Shown piece after piece: positions 1 through 9,600 of a DNA stretch of 41,831 nt. Below the pieces are notes generated by a model that saw only the letters and a list, made by a program, of their open reading frames with translations, did not search any database and was not told the DNA's origin. Numbering within the stretch: the first letter of the stretch is position 1; each line of letters begins with the position of its first letter. This DNA comes from Mastigamoeba balamuthi (lineage: Eukaryota; Evosea; Mastigamoebida; Mastigamoebidae), in contig CACRSC010000095.1 of assembly GCA_902651635.1 (NCBI GenBank), forward strand, positions 51,991 through 93,821, written 5' to 3'. Made by a program: the position numbers and the translations under genes.

Positions 1-1048
1 AGAGAAGAGAAGAGAAGAGAGAGCGGACCCTGGAGATCTCGAGCCTCTTGGGGTTGCTGGCGACGGCGATGATGCTGGTGGCGCCCGAGAGCCTGGCGGC
101 GGCGGTGGCGCAGAGGCCGATGGGGCCCTGGGCGTAGACGCACACCGTGTCCCCGATCCTCACGTGAGCCGCCTCCACTCCGCTGAACCCCGTGCTCATG
201 ATGTCCGCGCACATCACAGCGTGCTCTGTGGACGCCACGGTTTGAGGGTTCGTAGGCACATCCGTTGATTGTCAGCAGGATGCAATGGAGCCATCGGGGA
301 TCCGAATTGGGAAAGGAAAGGAACCGTCAGGGATCTCGTCGGGGATGGGGCAGCAGTTGTAGTCGGCGTTGGGGACCAGGAGGTACTCGGCCTGGCTGCC
401 ATCCATCCTGTTGCCGAACTTCCAGCCACCAAAGGGGGTTCCGCCGCACTGCGCTGCGTGGCCCTCTTGGCAGGAGCAGCAGTGCCCGCACGGCGTGAGA
501 GCTCCCACGACGTAGCGGCCCCCGACCCTCACCTGTTTTCACAAATTCCGTGTGAACAAATGAGGACGGATGGCTTGCTTTTCTCTGCTGCGCACTGTGG
601 TCACTGCTGAGCCGACCGCGACGATGATGCCCACTGGCTCGTGGCCCAGAGTCCTGCCCTGTGGGACGGGGTACTCGCCTTACAACACGTAGAGAATGCA
701 GCAAGAGACTAGTTAGGTGGAATTTGGACAGTACCGAAACCAGCCCTACCGAAGGCTAAAACGGGAGCAATGCAAAGTACAGAGACCCTATGGCACACCT
801 TTGAGGATGTGGACATCTGTGCCGCAGATGGTGGTGCACGTGATCTTCAGGAGGGCGTCCGTGGGGCCCGGGCGCGGCACGGGCTTGGAGACGAGCTCGA
901 TGCGTCCCTTCTCCTGGAAGACCAGCGCCCGCATCGTCTCGGGTATCGCCAGGCTCGCCTGCTGCGCGCAGCCGCTGCAGGAGGCTGCACACTGCTCGCT
1001 GCGGGTCGAGCCGAGCTCTTCGGGGAGGTCGACCTTGATGGCGCCCAT
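1..1048 (-). CDS. Zinc-dependent alcohol dehydrogenase (MDR family), 5' part, cut by the window edge
   Basis: Medium-chain dehydrogenase/reductase that would oxidise or reduce an alcohol/aldehyde pair with NAD(P) and a catalytic zinc. The ATG at 1048 gives MGAIKVDLPEEL. Exon 1 (1048-799) carries the catalytic-zinc motif CGTDVH. Exon 2 (678 to about 596) carries GHEPVG. Exon 3 (about 530-330) has the four clustered cysteines of the structural zinc loop (PCGHCCSCQEGH...QC). The exon near 250-30 holds the hinge CADIMSTGFSG and the dinucleotide-binding stretch AQGPIGL. Introns are short, and the first starts GTGTGCC. The reading runs off the window inside the CT-rich fourth intron, so the C-terminal half is missing. 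It is an inverted near-copy of 1994-2910 with a few substitutions (CGHCC here, CGNCC there). The family resembles NADP-dependent secondary-alcohol and threonine dehydrogenases; the substrate cannot be told. Confidence 0.85.
1..1048. repeat. Inverted copy of 1994-2910 (dehydrogenase 5' half)
   Basis: Reverse-complementing 1-1000 gives dehydrogenase exons 1-4 with introns. They are aligned to 1994-2910 through coding and non-coding parts, including the CT-rich intron start at the very edge of the window. Divergence is small but real, in both exons and introns. Confidence 0.85.
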
Positions 1049-1054
1049 CGTCAA

Positions 1055-1215
1055 AGTGGAGCTTTGGTGTTTTGGTTGGCTGGCTGGTTGTCTGCTGTGA
1101 ACGTGCGCTTTGAGTGCAGATCCTTTTTAAAGAGCGCAGATGACACGTCACGAGCACATTTCTACGTGACGAGGGTCTGCTTGTCTGTGGTCGAACGCCC
1201 ACCGAGAATAGGCGC
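1055..1215 (-). promoter_or_regulatory. Possible promoter of the dehydrogenase (TATA-like box and paired ACGTCAC motifs)
   Basis: Read on the minus strand, a TTTAAAAAGG box lies near 1129, about 80 nt upstream of the ATG at 1048. Further upstream, two related motifs face each other at about 1146-1175 on the plus strand (CACGTCACGAG and CTACGTGACGAG), resembling bZIP/CRE-type sites. This is the only dehydrogenase upstream region visible, because the plus-strand copy lacks its 5' end. Function is inferred from position and motif only. Confidence 0.3.
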
Positions 1216-1379
1216 CCCAAGAATAGTCGGCGGTGCATAATTCTCCGGACTCTCATTCCGTTTACCCACCGTTGCTCGAAGCGCATCGCGGTGCAGAGCT
1301 CCCTGCTGAGTCCTCTCATCGGAGACTTACCGTGGAAGCCGCGCTGCCAAGGGCAACAGAGAGTCGGCAATCCGTGACT

Positions 1380-1380
1380 N
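1380..1380. other. Single ambiguous base (N), probable contig join
   Basis: An isolated N lies exactly where the sequence jumps from dehydrogenase upstream DNA to a block (1381-1992) that repeats 3203-3813. This position suggests an assembly join rather than a base-calling doubt. Confidence 0.8.
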
Positions 1381-1673
1381 AGGACCTCTGCCTCCCCCTC
1401 AACGACATCGCTGCCGGCCTCGCGGACCAGAGCATCGTCATGAAGCTGTGCCCCGGTGGCAAGGTGTGCTCCTCTGTCTGCTCTCTCTGTTCCTCAACGC
1501 GCAGTGCCACAACGCAGGAGCGCATGAGGCGTCTGCTGGAGGTGATCAGGTCTGGGCGCGTGGACGTGGGCAGGCTGGCGACGCACCGCTTCAAGCTGGA
1601 GAACATTGTGGAGGCGTACAAGCTGTTCGCAGCCCAGGCGGACGGTGTCCTCAAGGTCATCATCACCCCCTGA
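1381..1673 (+). pseudogene. C-terminal fragment of the alcohol dehydrogenase (duplicate of 3203-3493)
   Basis: Encodes the last part of the dehydrogenase, from LCLPLNDIAAGLADQ to the C-terminus VLKVIITP and a stop at 1671-1673. It contains the same 54-nt intron (about 1464-1517, GTGTGC...ACGCAG) as the full copy. There is no start codon or N-terminal domain, and the block begins directly after the N at 1380. It is almost identical to 3203-3493 even in the intron. It could be the 3' end of the gene whose 5' part lies inverted at 1-1048, placed wrongly in the assembly, rather than a true pseudogene. Confidence 0.7.
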
Positions 1674-1843
1674 GGTCAGGAGCCGGAGACCACCATCCGC
1701 CATCTGCTGGCATAGCACTGCAGATGCCCACCTGAGTGTCTTGAGTCAGGTTGGCTCACAGAACAATCTTGACAAGTGTCCCAGGAGGTTAGGTAGATGT
1801 GCTGGAGCTGTCACAGCCTGTGACCACGAGCACACTCTCCTGT

Positions 1844-1992
1844 TTACTCGGACCAGCGGCTGTCGTGCAGGTCATCCGGGTCGACGGAGCAGATTGAGAG
1901 CCTTCCTACCAGCGCGGGGCTGTCGGGAGTGCGCAGCAGCACCGAGTGGCAGTGCTGCCCCATTTCGCGGTGCTCGTCGATGTAGATGTGCA
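1844..1992 (-). pseudogene. Fragment: last exon of the VIT-VWA/DUF2135 gene (copy of 3665-3813)
   Basis: On the minus strand this stretch reads HIYIDEHREMGQHCHSV and ends with the same stop as the gene at 3665-10148. It is the 3'-terminal exon only, cut by the N at 1993. It shows that the duplicated block extends across the gene boundary, so the duplication is of DNA or assembly rather than of a transcript. Confidence 0.7.
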
Positions 1993-1993
1993 N
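1993..1993. other. Single ambiguous base (N), probable contig join
   Basis: The N sits between the end of the duplicated block (minus-strand exon of the VIT gene) and the interior of dehydrogenase exon 1, which begins without its start codon. The abrupt change of context argues for an assembly join. Confidence 0.8.
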
Positions 1994-3493
1994 CGCTGGT
2001 CTTCCAGGAGAAGGGCCGGATCGAGCTCGTCTCCAAGCCCGTGCCGCGCCCGGGGCCCACTGACGCCCTCCTGAAGATCACGTGCACCACTATCTGCGGC
2101 ACAGATGTCCACATCCTCAAAGGTGCGCCATAGGGTCTCTGTACTATGCATTGCTCCCGTTTTAGCCTTGGTATCGGTCCTGTCCAAATTCCACTAAACT
2201 AGTCTTGTTGCATCCCGCGCGTTGTCAAAGGCGAGTACCCCGTCCCACAGGGCAGGACTCTGGGCCACGAGCCAGTGGGCATCATCGTCGAGGTCGGCTC
2301 AGCAGTTAGTACAGTACGCAGCAGAGAAAAGCTATCTATCCATCCACATTTGCTCACACGCCATTTATTTGTGATGACAGGTGAGGGTCGGGGGCCGCTA
2401 CGTCGTCGGAGCTCTCACGCCGTGCGGGAACTGCTGCTCCTGCCAAGAGGGCCACGCAGCGCAGTGCGGCGGAACCCCCTTTGGTGGCTGGAAGTTCGGC
2501 AACAGGATGGATGGCAGTCAGGCCGAGTACCTCCTGGTCCCCAACGCCGACTACAACTGCTGCCCCATCCCGGACGAGATCCCCGACGGTTCCTTTCCTT
2601 TCCCAATTCTGATCCCCATGGCTCCATTGCATCCTGCCGACAATCAACGGATGTGCCTACGAATCCTCAAACCGTGGCGTCCACAGAGCACGCCGTGATG
2701 TGCGCGGACATCATGAGCACAGGGTTCAGCGGGGTGGAGGCGGCGCACGTGAGGATCGGGGACACGGTGTGCGTCTACGCCCAGGGCCCCATCGGCCTCT
2801 GCGCCACCGCCGCCGCCAGGCTCTCGGGCGCCACCAGCATCATCGCCGTCGCCAGCAACCCCAAGAGGCTCGAGATCTCCAGGGTCCGCTCTCTCTTCTC
2901 TTCTCTTCTCTCCCCCCCCTCTGGCACTCTGGCAACTGGGCCAGCGAGTCTGTGAGATGAGCAATTGCTGTGGTCGCTGACAGGCTGTGTGTGTTGTGGC
3001 GTCTGGGATGGCAACAGGAGTACGGGGCCGACCACTTTGTCAACTACCGCACCTCGGACCCCGTGGCCGAGATCCGCAGGATCACCGGGGGGCGCGGCGT
3101 GGACGTGGCGGTGGAGGCGTTTGGATCGCAGACGACGTTTGGCAACTGCCTCAGGAGCATCAAGGCCGGCGGCTGCCTCTCCTCCCTCGGCGTCTACTCG
3201 GAGGACCTCTGCCTCCCCCTCAACGACATCGCTGCCGGCCTCGCGGACCAGAGCATCGTCATGAAGCTGTGCCCCGGTGGCAAGGTGTGCTCCTCTGTCT
3301 GCTCTCTCTGTTCCTCAACGCGCAGTGCCACAACGCAGGAGCGCATGAGGCGTCTGCTGGAGGTGATCAGGTCTGGGCGCGTGGACGTGGGCAGGCTGGC
3401 GACGCACCGCTTCAAGCTGGAGAACATTGTGGAGGCGTACAAGCTGTTCGCAGCCCAGGCGGACGGTGTCCTCAAGGTCATCATCACCCCCTG
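1994..3493 (+). CDS. Zinc-dependent alcohol dehydrogenase (MDR family), 5'-truncated at an N
   Basis: Near-complete dehydrogenase missing only the first ~35 codons. It opens at ALVFQEKGRIEL. Exons are about 1994-2124, 2232-2312, 2380-2593, 2694-2881, 3020-3284 and 3339-3493. Visible motifs are CGTDVH (catalytic zinc), GHEPVG, the four-cysteine structural zinc loop near 2427-2467, GFSGVEAA, the Rossmann segment AQGPIGL, and GVDVAVEAFG before the C-terminal catalytic-domain return. All splice phases join; for example DEIPD joins EHAVMC across 2594-2693. The stop is at 3491-3493, about 170 nt from the convergent stop at 3665. It is probably cytosolic, since no targeting peptide is visible. The missing start is due to the N at 1993. 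Confidence 0.88.
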
Positions 3494-3664
3494 AGGTCAG
3501 GAGCCGGAGACCACCATCCGCCATCTGCTGGCATAGCACTGCAGATGCCCACCTGAGTGTCTTGAGTCAGGTTGGCTCACAGAACAATATTGACAAGTGT
3601 CCCAGGAGGTTTGGTAGATGTGCTGGAGCTGTCACAGCCTGTGACCACGAGCACACTCTCCTGT

Positions 3665-6600
3665 TTACTCGGACCAGCGGCTGTCGTGCAGGTCATCCGG
3701 GTCGACGGAGCAGATTGAGAGCCTTCCTACCAGCGCGGGGCTGTCGGGAGTGCGCAGCAGCACCGAGTGGCAGTGCTGCCCCATTTCGCGGTGCTCGTCG
3801 ATGTAGATGTGCACCGTCGCCAGCACCCCCTGCGACCTGTCAGCCATCGCAGCGCCTGAGTCGCGACACCCACGCGCACCGCCAGGCAGGGAAGGGGTGG
3901 GGGGTGTGCATCGCGGACCCGCAGGGGAGCCGGCCCACAAGCCTCGCGTAGATGGCGTACTCGCCCCGGGCAGCCCGGGGGGCCACGTACTCGACGGGGC
4001 CGTAGCCCTCGGTCAGGTCCCTGCTCAGGAAGGCCCCCGACGCCGTGCGGTTGCTGAACGGCGTGCAGCGCTCCCCCGAGGGCTCCACCACCTGCAGGTC
4101 CACGTCGCACGCGTCGGCGCTCCACGTCAGCACCACCCGCAGCTCCGCCCGCGCCGGCTGCTCCGCCGCCAGCTCGGGGCCCAGCCCGCGGGGCAGCGGC
4201 GCGCACGAGCCCGGCAGGTGGGCGCAGAGGGCGGCGGCGTCCATGAGGGCCACGACCTCCACCTGGTGGAACCGCCTGTCCCACCGCCGCTCGGCCACCT
4301 CGCCCAGCAGCGCCAGCGCGCGCTGGGCTGCCGCCGCGGCCGACGGGGTCTGTAGGCGGGCGACAGCAAGGGCGAGGTCGCGGTGCGACTGGGGCTCCTC
4401 GGGGCGCATGCGGAGGACGCGCTCGAGGGCCCACCTGCAGGGCTCCATCAGTTCCGCCTCCTCGCAGAGCGCTGCCGCGATGCGCAGGCGCTCCGCGTTC
4501 TCCAGCGAGCCCTCGACGACGTTGCTCACGCATCTGGTGGGGCAACAGGGCGTTACAAAGCTCTTTGGAGCGAGGGCAGCGCACTCGAGGAACGCTGTGG
4601 TGGAGACCCGTCTTACCACGACGCGTTGCAGCTTGAACAGGAGCTCTCCTATCTCGGTGCTCTGCACACGCGTCAGGCCGCTGCTGTGAGAGAAGGGAAA
4701 ACAGAGGCAACGAACCGTGTCGACATCTGGCCACGCGGCACAGAACGCGGCCCCGGACGAGAATAGGACTGTCAACCTCAGGTCCTCGGGAGCTGCCACC
4801 TGCGTCTCCTCCGGGATCTGCGCTGGCTCGTCGCACTCTCCCAGCCAGCCGGCCGCAGAGAGCCTGTCGCCCTCGTACTCGCGTGACGGGACATCGTCGC
4901 CCGCCGTCTCCTGCTGGCCCCCGCCGGATCCTGCGCGTGCCGGTAGCGGCAAGGCAGCGGCGTCCTGCTGCCAATACTCCTCCGGCACATCACCACCGCC
5001 GGCGGGCGCACGGGGCCGAGGCTGAGGGGCCGCCTCCTCCTAATGCCGTCAGCTGCGAGACCAGAGAAGCAACGCGCATACCTCCGGAATGAAGAGGCTC
5101 CTGCAGGGGGCCTGCTGTGACGCAGAGGGCCTTCTGTCCCCCTCCGCTTTTTTGTTACATACCGCGGCAGTTTTGGGCTCTTCGGTGTCAGCCGCGGCCC
5201 CTTTCTCCGCCTCTTCTCCGTTGGTACTTGCCAACGCTGGGCACTGCAGGGTGGATGGCAGTCTCGGCATGCAAGCTTTGCCCTCGCCTGACAGGGCGTG
5301 GGCCATCTGCTGCGACGCCATTTGCTGCCCTGTGCCACCGCCGCGCATCGCACACGACCGCCGATGATGGTTCCGGAGAGCCTTTGGTGCATCGGCAACA
5401 GCGAGAGTCACGGCCATTGGCATGTCCCTCTTTCGAGACTCGTGGGCCTCCAGCAGATCCGACCGATCTCTATCTGCGGGGGAGTGAGATGCGTCGGGGT
5501 CGCTTGTGGAGAGGACCCTCTTCTCTCGACTGCCAGAGAGGATCGAAGGCATCAATGCCGGGCACATCAGTGATCTGACCAGAGCTTGTGCCCCGAGAGC
5601 TCTCGGAGTTGCTCGCGGGCGTGTCCGGCTCGTCGTCGTGCTGGCACAGCAGTGATACCCGAGATTCCGTTTCTATTCGGCAGAGCGCTCCCTGCTGCTG
5701 GCCTTCATCTGCGACAGGCATGAGACTCGCCAAGCCGCAGGGTCTGTGCCCCATATCCGCAATCGCCATCTGCCGCTCGAGGGCCATGATCTCCGAGAGG
5801 TCTCCGTCTTCCGCTGCAACGTCTTTGCCAGTCGACGGTCCCCGGGACCCTGCGGTGTCGTAGCCGCCACTCTCCTCGGCACAGCAGCGCGGCAGCAGCA
5901 CAGGCTCGGTCTGGTCCATGCTGTGCTCCAGATCCTCCAGCTCCTGTGAGAAGGACTCGGTTTAAAAGAGCAGCAGCGGGGTGTCCGAGGCGCACAGCCT
6001 GAAGCGAGTCCTCTTCAGACTCGGGAAATCCCGGGGCAGCTGCGAGCGAGTCGGAGATCTCGTTGGCGATGCCGCTGGAGTCCTCGATGCTCTCGAGACA
6101 CGTGCTGTGAGGAACGGCGCAGATTGAGCAAGGGGCGTCTGGGAGGGACCCCTAAAGGACCTCTCGCGGATCCCCCGCATGGCGTGTGCGGACTGCGGCA
6201 TTGCCTTCATCGCCTCGAGGTTCGTCCCGGAAGACTCGATGAGCGCAGCGTTCTCCGAGTACTGGTCGTGCACCGCCTGCAGCTTTCCCATCTGTTCCTC
6301 GACTATCCTCTTGCGTTTCAGGGCCGAGAGCGCGGCCGTCCTGTTGCCCTTCCTGACCTTCTCCTTGGCTTCGGCCTCTAACGAGACGCACCTCCTCTCG
6401 AGCGTTGCGGTGCGCTTCTCGATTGAGCGAACGACCTCCCTCAGCGCCGAGACCGAATCGGTGGCCGGCTTGCGCTTTCCGAACAGAAGGCTCAATGGCT
6501 TGGCAGGCGGCGGTGGTCGAACCTCCTCCAGCGCCTTGTCCAGGCCTGCGAACAGGTGGTCAGCATGCTGGGGTCGGAGAGATTTGTTGAATACCGAATT

Positions 6601-9600
6601 CAGTGCCCAGGTGCAGGATGACCCGCGCCATCAGCTGGATCGTGTTGACGCCGCTGTACAGCGCGCCGGTTTCACGGAGCGCGGCAACGACCGATTCCTC
6701 CGGATAGCCGCGAGAGGCAAACACCTCGCAGAACTTCCGGCACGACCACTCGGACACGTCGATTCCGTCCAGCTTGCTCACCACTGTGGCCAGGGGCTGC
6801 CCCGGGCTGTCGTCCGCTGTCTCAGACTGGAACACTGGGGCCACACACACCGCCGCGGGGCTCTGGATGTGCGGGGTCGCCTCGGGGAGCTCAGCGACGT
6901 CCGGGGATCCCCAGGGGTCGTACGCGTCCCTCTCCAGGTCCAGCACGTTGATGAAGTGCCTCACCAGCGGCATGCGCTGCGCAGAGCACTGGCTGGCGGG
7001 GGTGTCGGGCAGCGAGTCATCGACCTGGCACATCATCGCACGGCGCTTCCACGCAGCTCTCACGATGGCGCCGTGCCTCTCGTCCTCGCTCTCGAGCTGC
7101 TTTCTGCGCTCGCCGATGCGCAGCGCGTACTCGCGAGAGATCTCTGCCAGACACCGCGGCGGCTCGATGTCGTAGCGGAGGTACTGCTCCAGAGTCTCGA
7201 GCACGATCAGCGACGAGTTGGAGGTGACGAGCCCGTACTTGCGTCCCAACGACAGGATCTCTTTGCGCGTGTCCTCTGTCTGCGGCAGCTGCTCGAGGCT
7301 CTCCACCTTGCGGGAGCACCAGTAGCGTGCCACCATCCCTTTCGCTGTTGGTCCTTCCGACGGCCTCAACACAAACGATCGCGACTCTGTTGCGCACCCC
7401 GACCCAAACTGCAGCACAATCGGCACTGGCAATAACGTTGGGTCCCTCCCGGGGTGATCACTGATCACTAATATCTTGGAGAGTGATCACTGAAATCAGG
7501 GGGATGAGTCAGAGAATCTGCTATTTCTCCTACTCGCAGAGCTCGCACTGTTACGCCCCTGACTCGTTGCTGTGGTCCCATTGACGCTGACTCGCACGGA
7601 CACCATCACATTGGGCGCGTAGCTGCCGGGCGCACGCAGCGTAGTTGTCCGAGCCCTCCGGGCGCGACCTCTGCAGTCGTGGTATGCGGGCGTGCCCCGG
7701 TCACTGTACTTCCCCACGGGGCACGCAGCTGTCCACGCTGCTCGTGCCCTTGGTCGAGCTACCGAGCTCGCAGGCCTCGCACGACGCGCTGCCTGCCAGT
7801 GGATGCGCAGTGCCCGCAGTGCATGGGGTGCATGAGGTGGCGCCCCCAGAACTGTAGGGGTCCCTCTCATCGCAGGCACGGCAGGACGAGGCGCCCTTGT
7901 CGGGCTGGAAGGTTCCCGTGGGGCAGCGGGCGCACGATGGTGACCCAGAGGCGTTGTTGAATGTCCCTGCAGTGCACGGCAAGCACGAGGCGGCGCCCAC
8001 AGGGCTGTAGCCCCTGGGTCGCAAGCGAGGCACGAGGTGGTGCCCTCGCGGGGCTGGAAGGTGTCGGCGGGGCAGCGCGTGCACAACGGCATTGTAGTGC
8101 TAACGTCCCCGCGGTGCAGGGCATGCACGGCAGTCACGTGGAGTGCAAACTCGCCGCTCCTGCACAGCAGGCACTTGGGCTGCCCTGCCGGTGCCATGGT
8201 CCCCGGCTCGCATTCCGGCCTCGCAAAGAGCGCCGTGTAACTGCCAAGACGGGACACCGTGGGCAGGTAAAGGCACCGACACATATTCGTGTGTTGCTCT
8301 GTGCTTGAGCGCCCTCCACCGCACGTGGGGGCCTTTCGTGCACGCACTGCGGATGAATTCCTGACGTGGAGGTGAGATTTGAGTGATCACTTTTGGGGGG
8401 TGAGTGATCACAAATATCTCTCGGGAGGGACCCAAACGTGTGAGTGCTAGAACCGGGGGACCATTGAATCGAACCTTCGGAACGAAAACAAGGCAGTTTT
8501 CCGCAGATGCGAACCATGCCTGCCGGCTGGTACGGCGTTGTCGGCAATATGTCGGATACCTGCCCGGGATTGTGCTCCACCTTGAGGAGCGGAACACACC
8601 CGCCGAGCATGGCGCGGGCAGCATCCGCGGGGGAAGTGGAACGCAGGTCGCAGTACAGCCCTGTGGTGGCGGCAGCAACTCTGCGCAGCAGGGGGTAGTT
8701 GGCGGTCTGGTCGCAGCTGAGCGTGTGCACGCGAGGCTTCCCGGGAGACCAGACGGGGACCTGGGCATCGGGGTCGCCCCAGTTGTCGACGCCGTCCGAG
8801 AACAGCAGCACGAACGAGCAGTTGGGGCCCTGCTCGTCCACCACGCGGCCGACGGACGAAAGGTCCGTTGCCCCGTTGTGCCGCACATCCCTGACTGCGT
8901 TGCCCACCGCGCCGGCCGACGCCTGGCGCAGAAGCAGCTCGATCCCGCCGACACGGAGGACGTACAGGTCGAACCCCGCGATACCCTGAGCCGCGCGCTC
9001 CACCTCCTCGATCAGCCCGACCGCGGCATTCCTGTCGCAGCGCTGCCTGCTCTTGGAGGCGTCCCAGACCACCGCGGCGTGCATCCCGCCGAACTCGCCC
9101 GCCCGCAGGGGCCTTGGCAGCGGCGGCTCTGCGCACAGGCAGAAGAAGGCGGGCTCGTCGGGGCCGCAGGGAGGCTCGAGGAGGACAACGTCGCCCGGGC
9201 GCTGGGCGCAGCACAGCGACAGCACCGGGGGCGGGACGGCGTGCAGTGCGGTGGCCCGCAGCGAGTACGAGGCACACCCGGCGGCCAGGCCGTCGCAAGA
9301 GAACTCAGCAACGCCCAGCGCGGCCTGCAGCTCGCGGGGGAGGGCGGGCGGCACAAACGAGCCCCGGGGGCCCCGGACACAGACGGCCACACTCAGCGAC
9401 TCGACACTCGCGGGGCACCTCAGGGGCAGGGCGTAGCGGCCCCCGGCGCCCAGCTCGCCGGCGACGCAGACGCGGACGGTGCGCGACCCCCGCGCCGGCA
9501 GCGGGCGCACGCGGGCCCGGAACGCGTTGGACGCCGCCAGCCGCTCGGCCACCGCAGGGCCCCGCTGCTGCGGCCGCTCGCGGGCCTCGGCCTCGTAGCA

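Larger units (their letters stand above)
1381..1992 (+). repeat. Direct duplicate of 3203-3813 (dehydrogenase 3' end plus neighbour's 3' end)
   Basis: The 612-nt block between the two N bases matches 3203-3813 nearly base for base. Visible differences are few, for example acaatcttgac against acaatattgac and aggttaggtag against aggtttggtag. It spans the dehydrogenase 3' end, the short intergenic gap and the 3' end of the convergent VIT-VWA gene. Confidence 0.9.
7434..8438. mobile_element. Insert of ~1 kb bounded by terminal inverted repeats, inside the VIT-VWA gene
   Basis: Left end (plus strand): acgttgggtccctcccgg, then tgatcact words and aatatct. The right end is its reverse complement (cgggagggacccaaacgt), again with gtgatcac words and aatatctc. 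Each end spans about 60 nt and is imperfectly inverted relative to the other. The insert falls between the VWA core and its C-terminal extension, which are contiguous in the family. No transposase is visible and no convincing target-site duplication is seen. It could be a MITE-like element, a large intron with a stem, or an insertion carrying exon debris. Confidence 0.5.

Noticed and set aside
1233-1380. Possible N-terminal extension of the dehydrogenase C-terminal fragment
   Set aside because: The stretch before the N at 1380 is upstream DNA of the inverted copy; the frame continues only through the join.
4050-4690. Long plus-strand open frames opposite the TPR-DUF2135 exons
   Set aside because: Arg/Ser-rich translations without domains, exactly antisense to recognisable coding sequence; products of high GC content.
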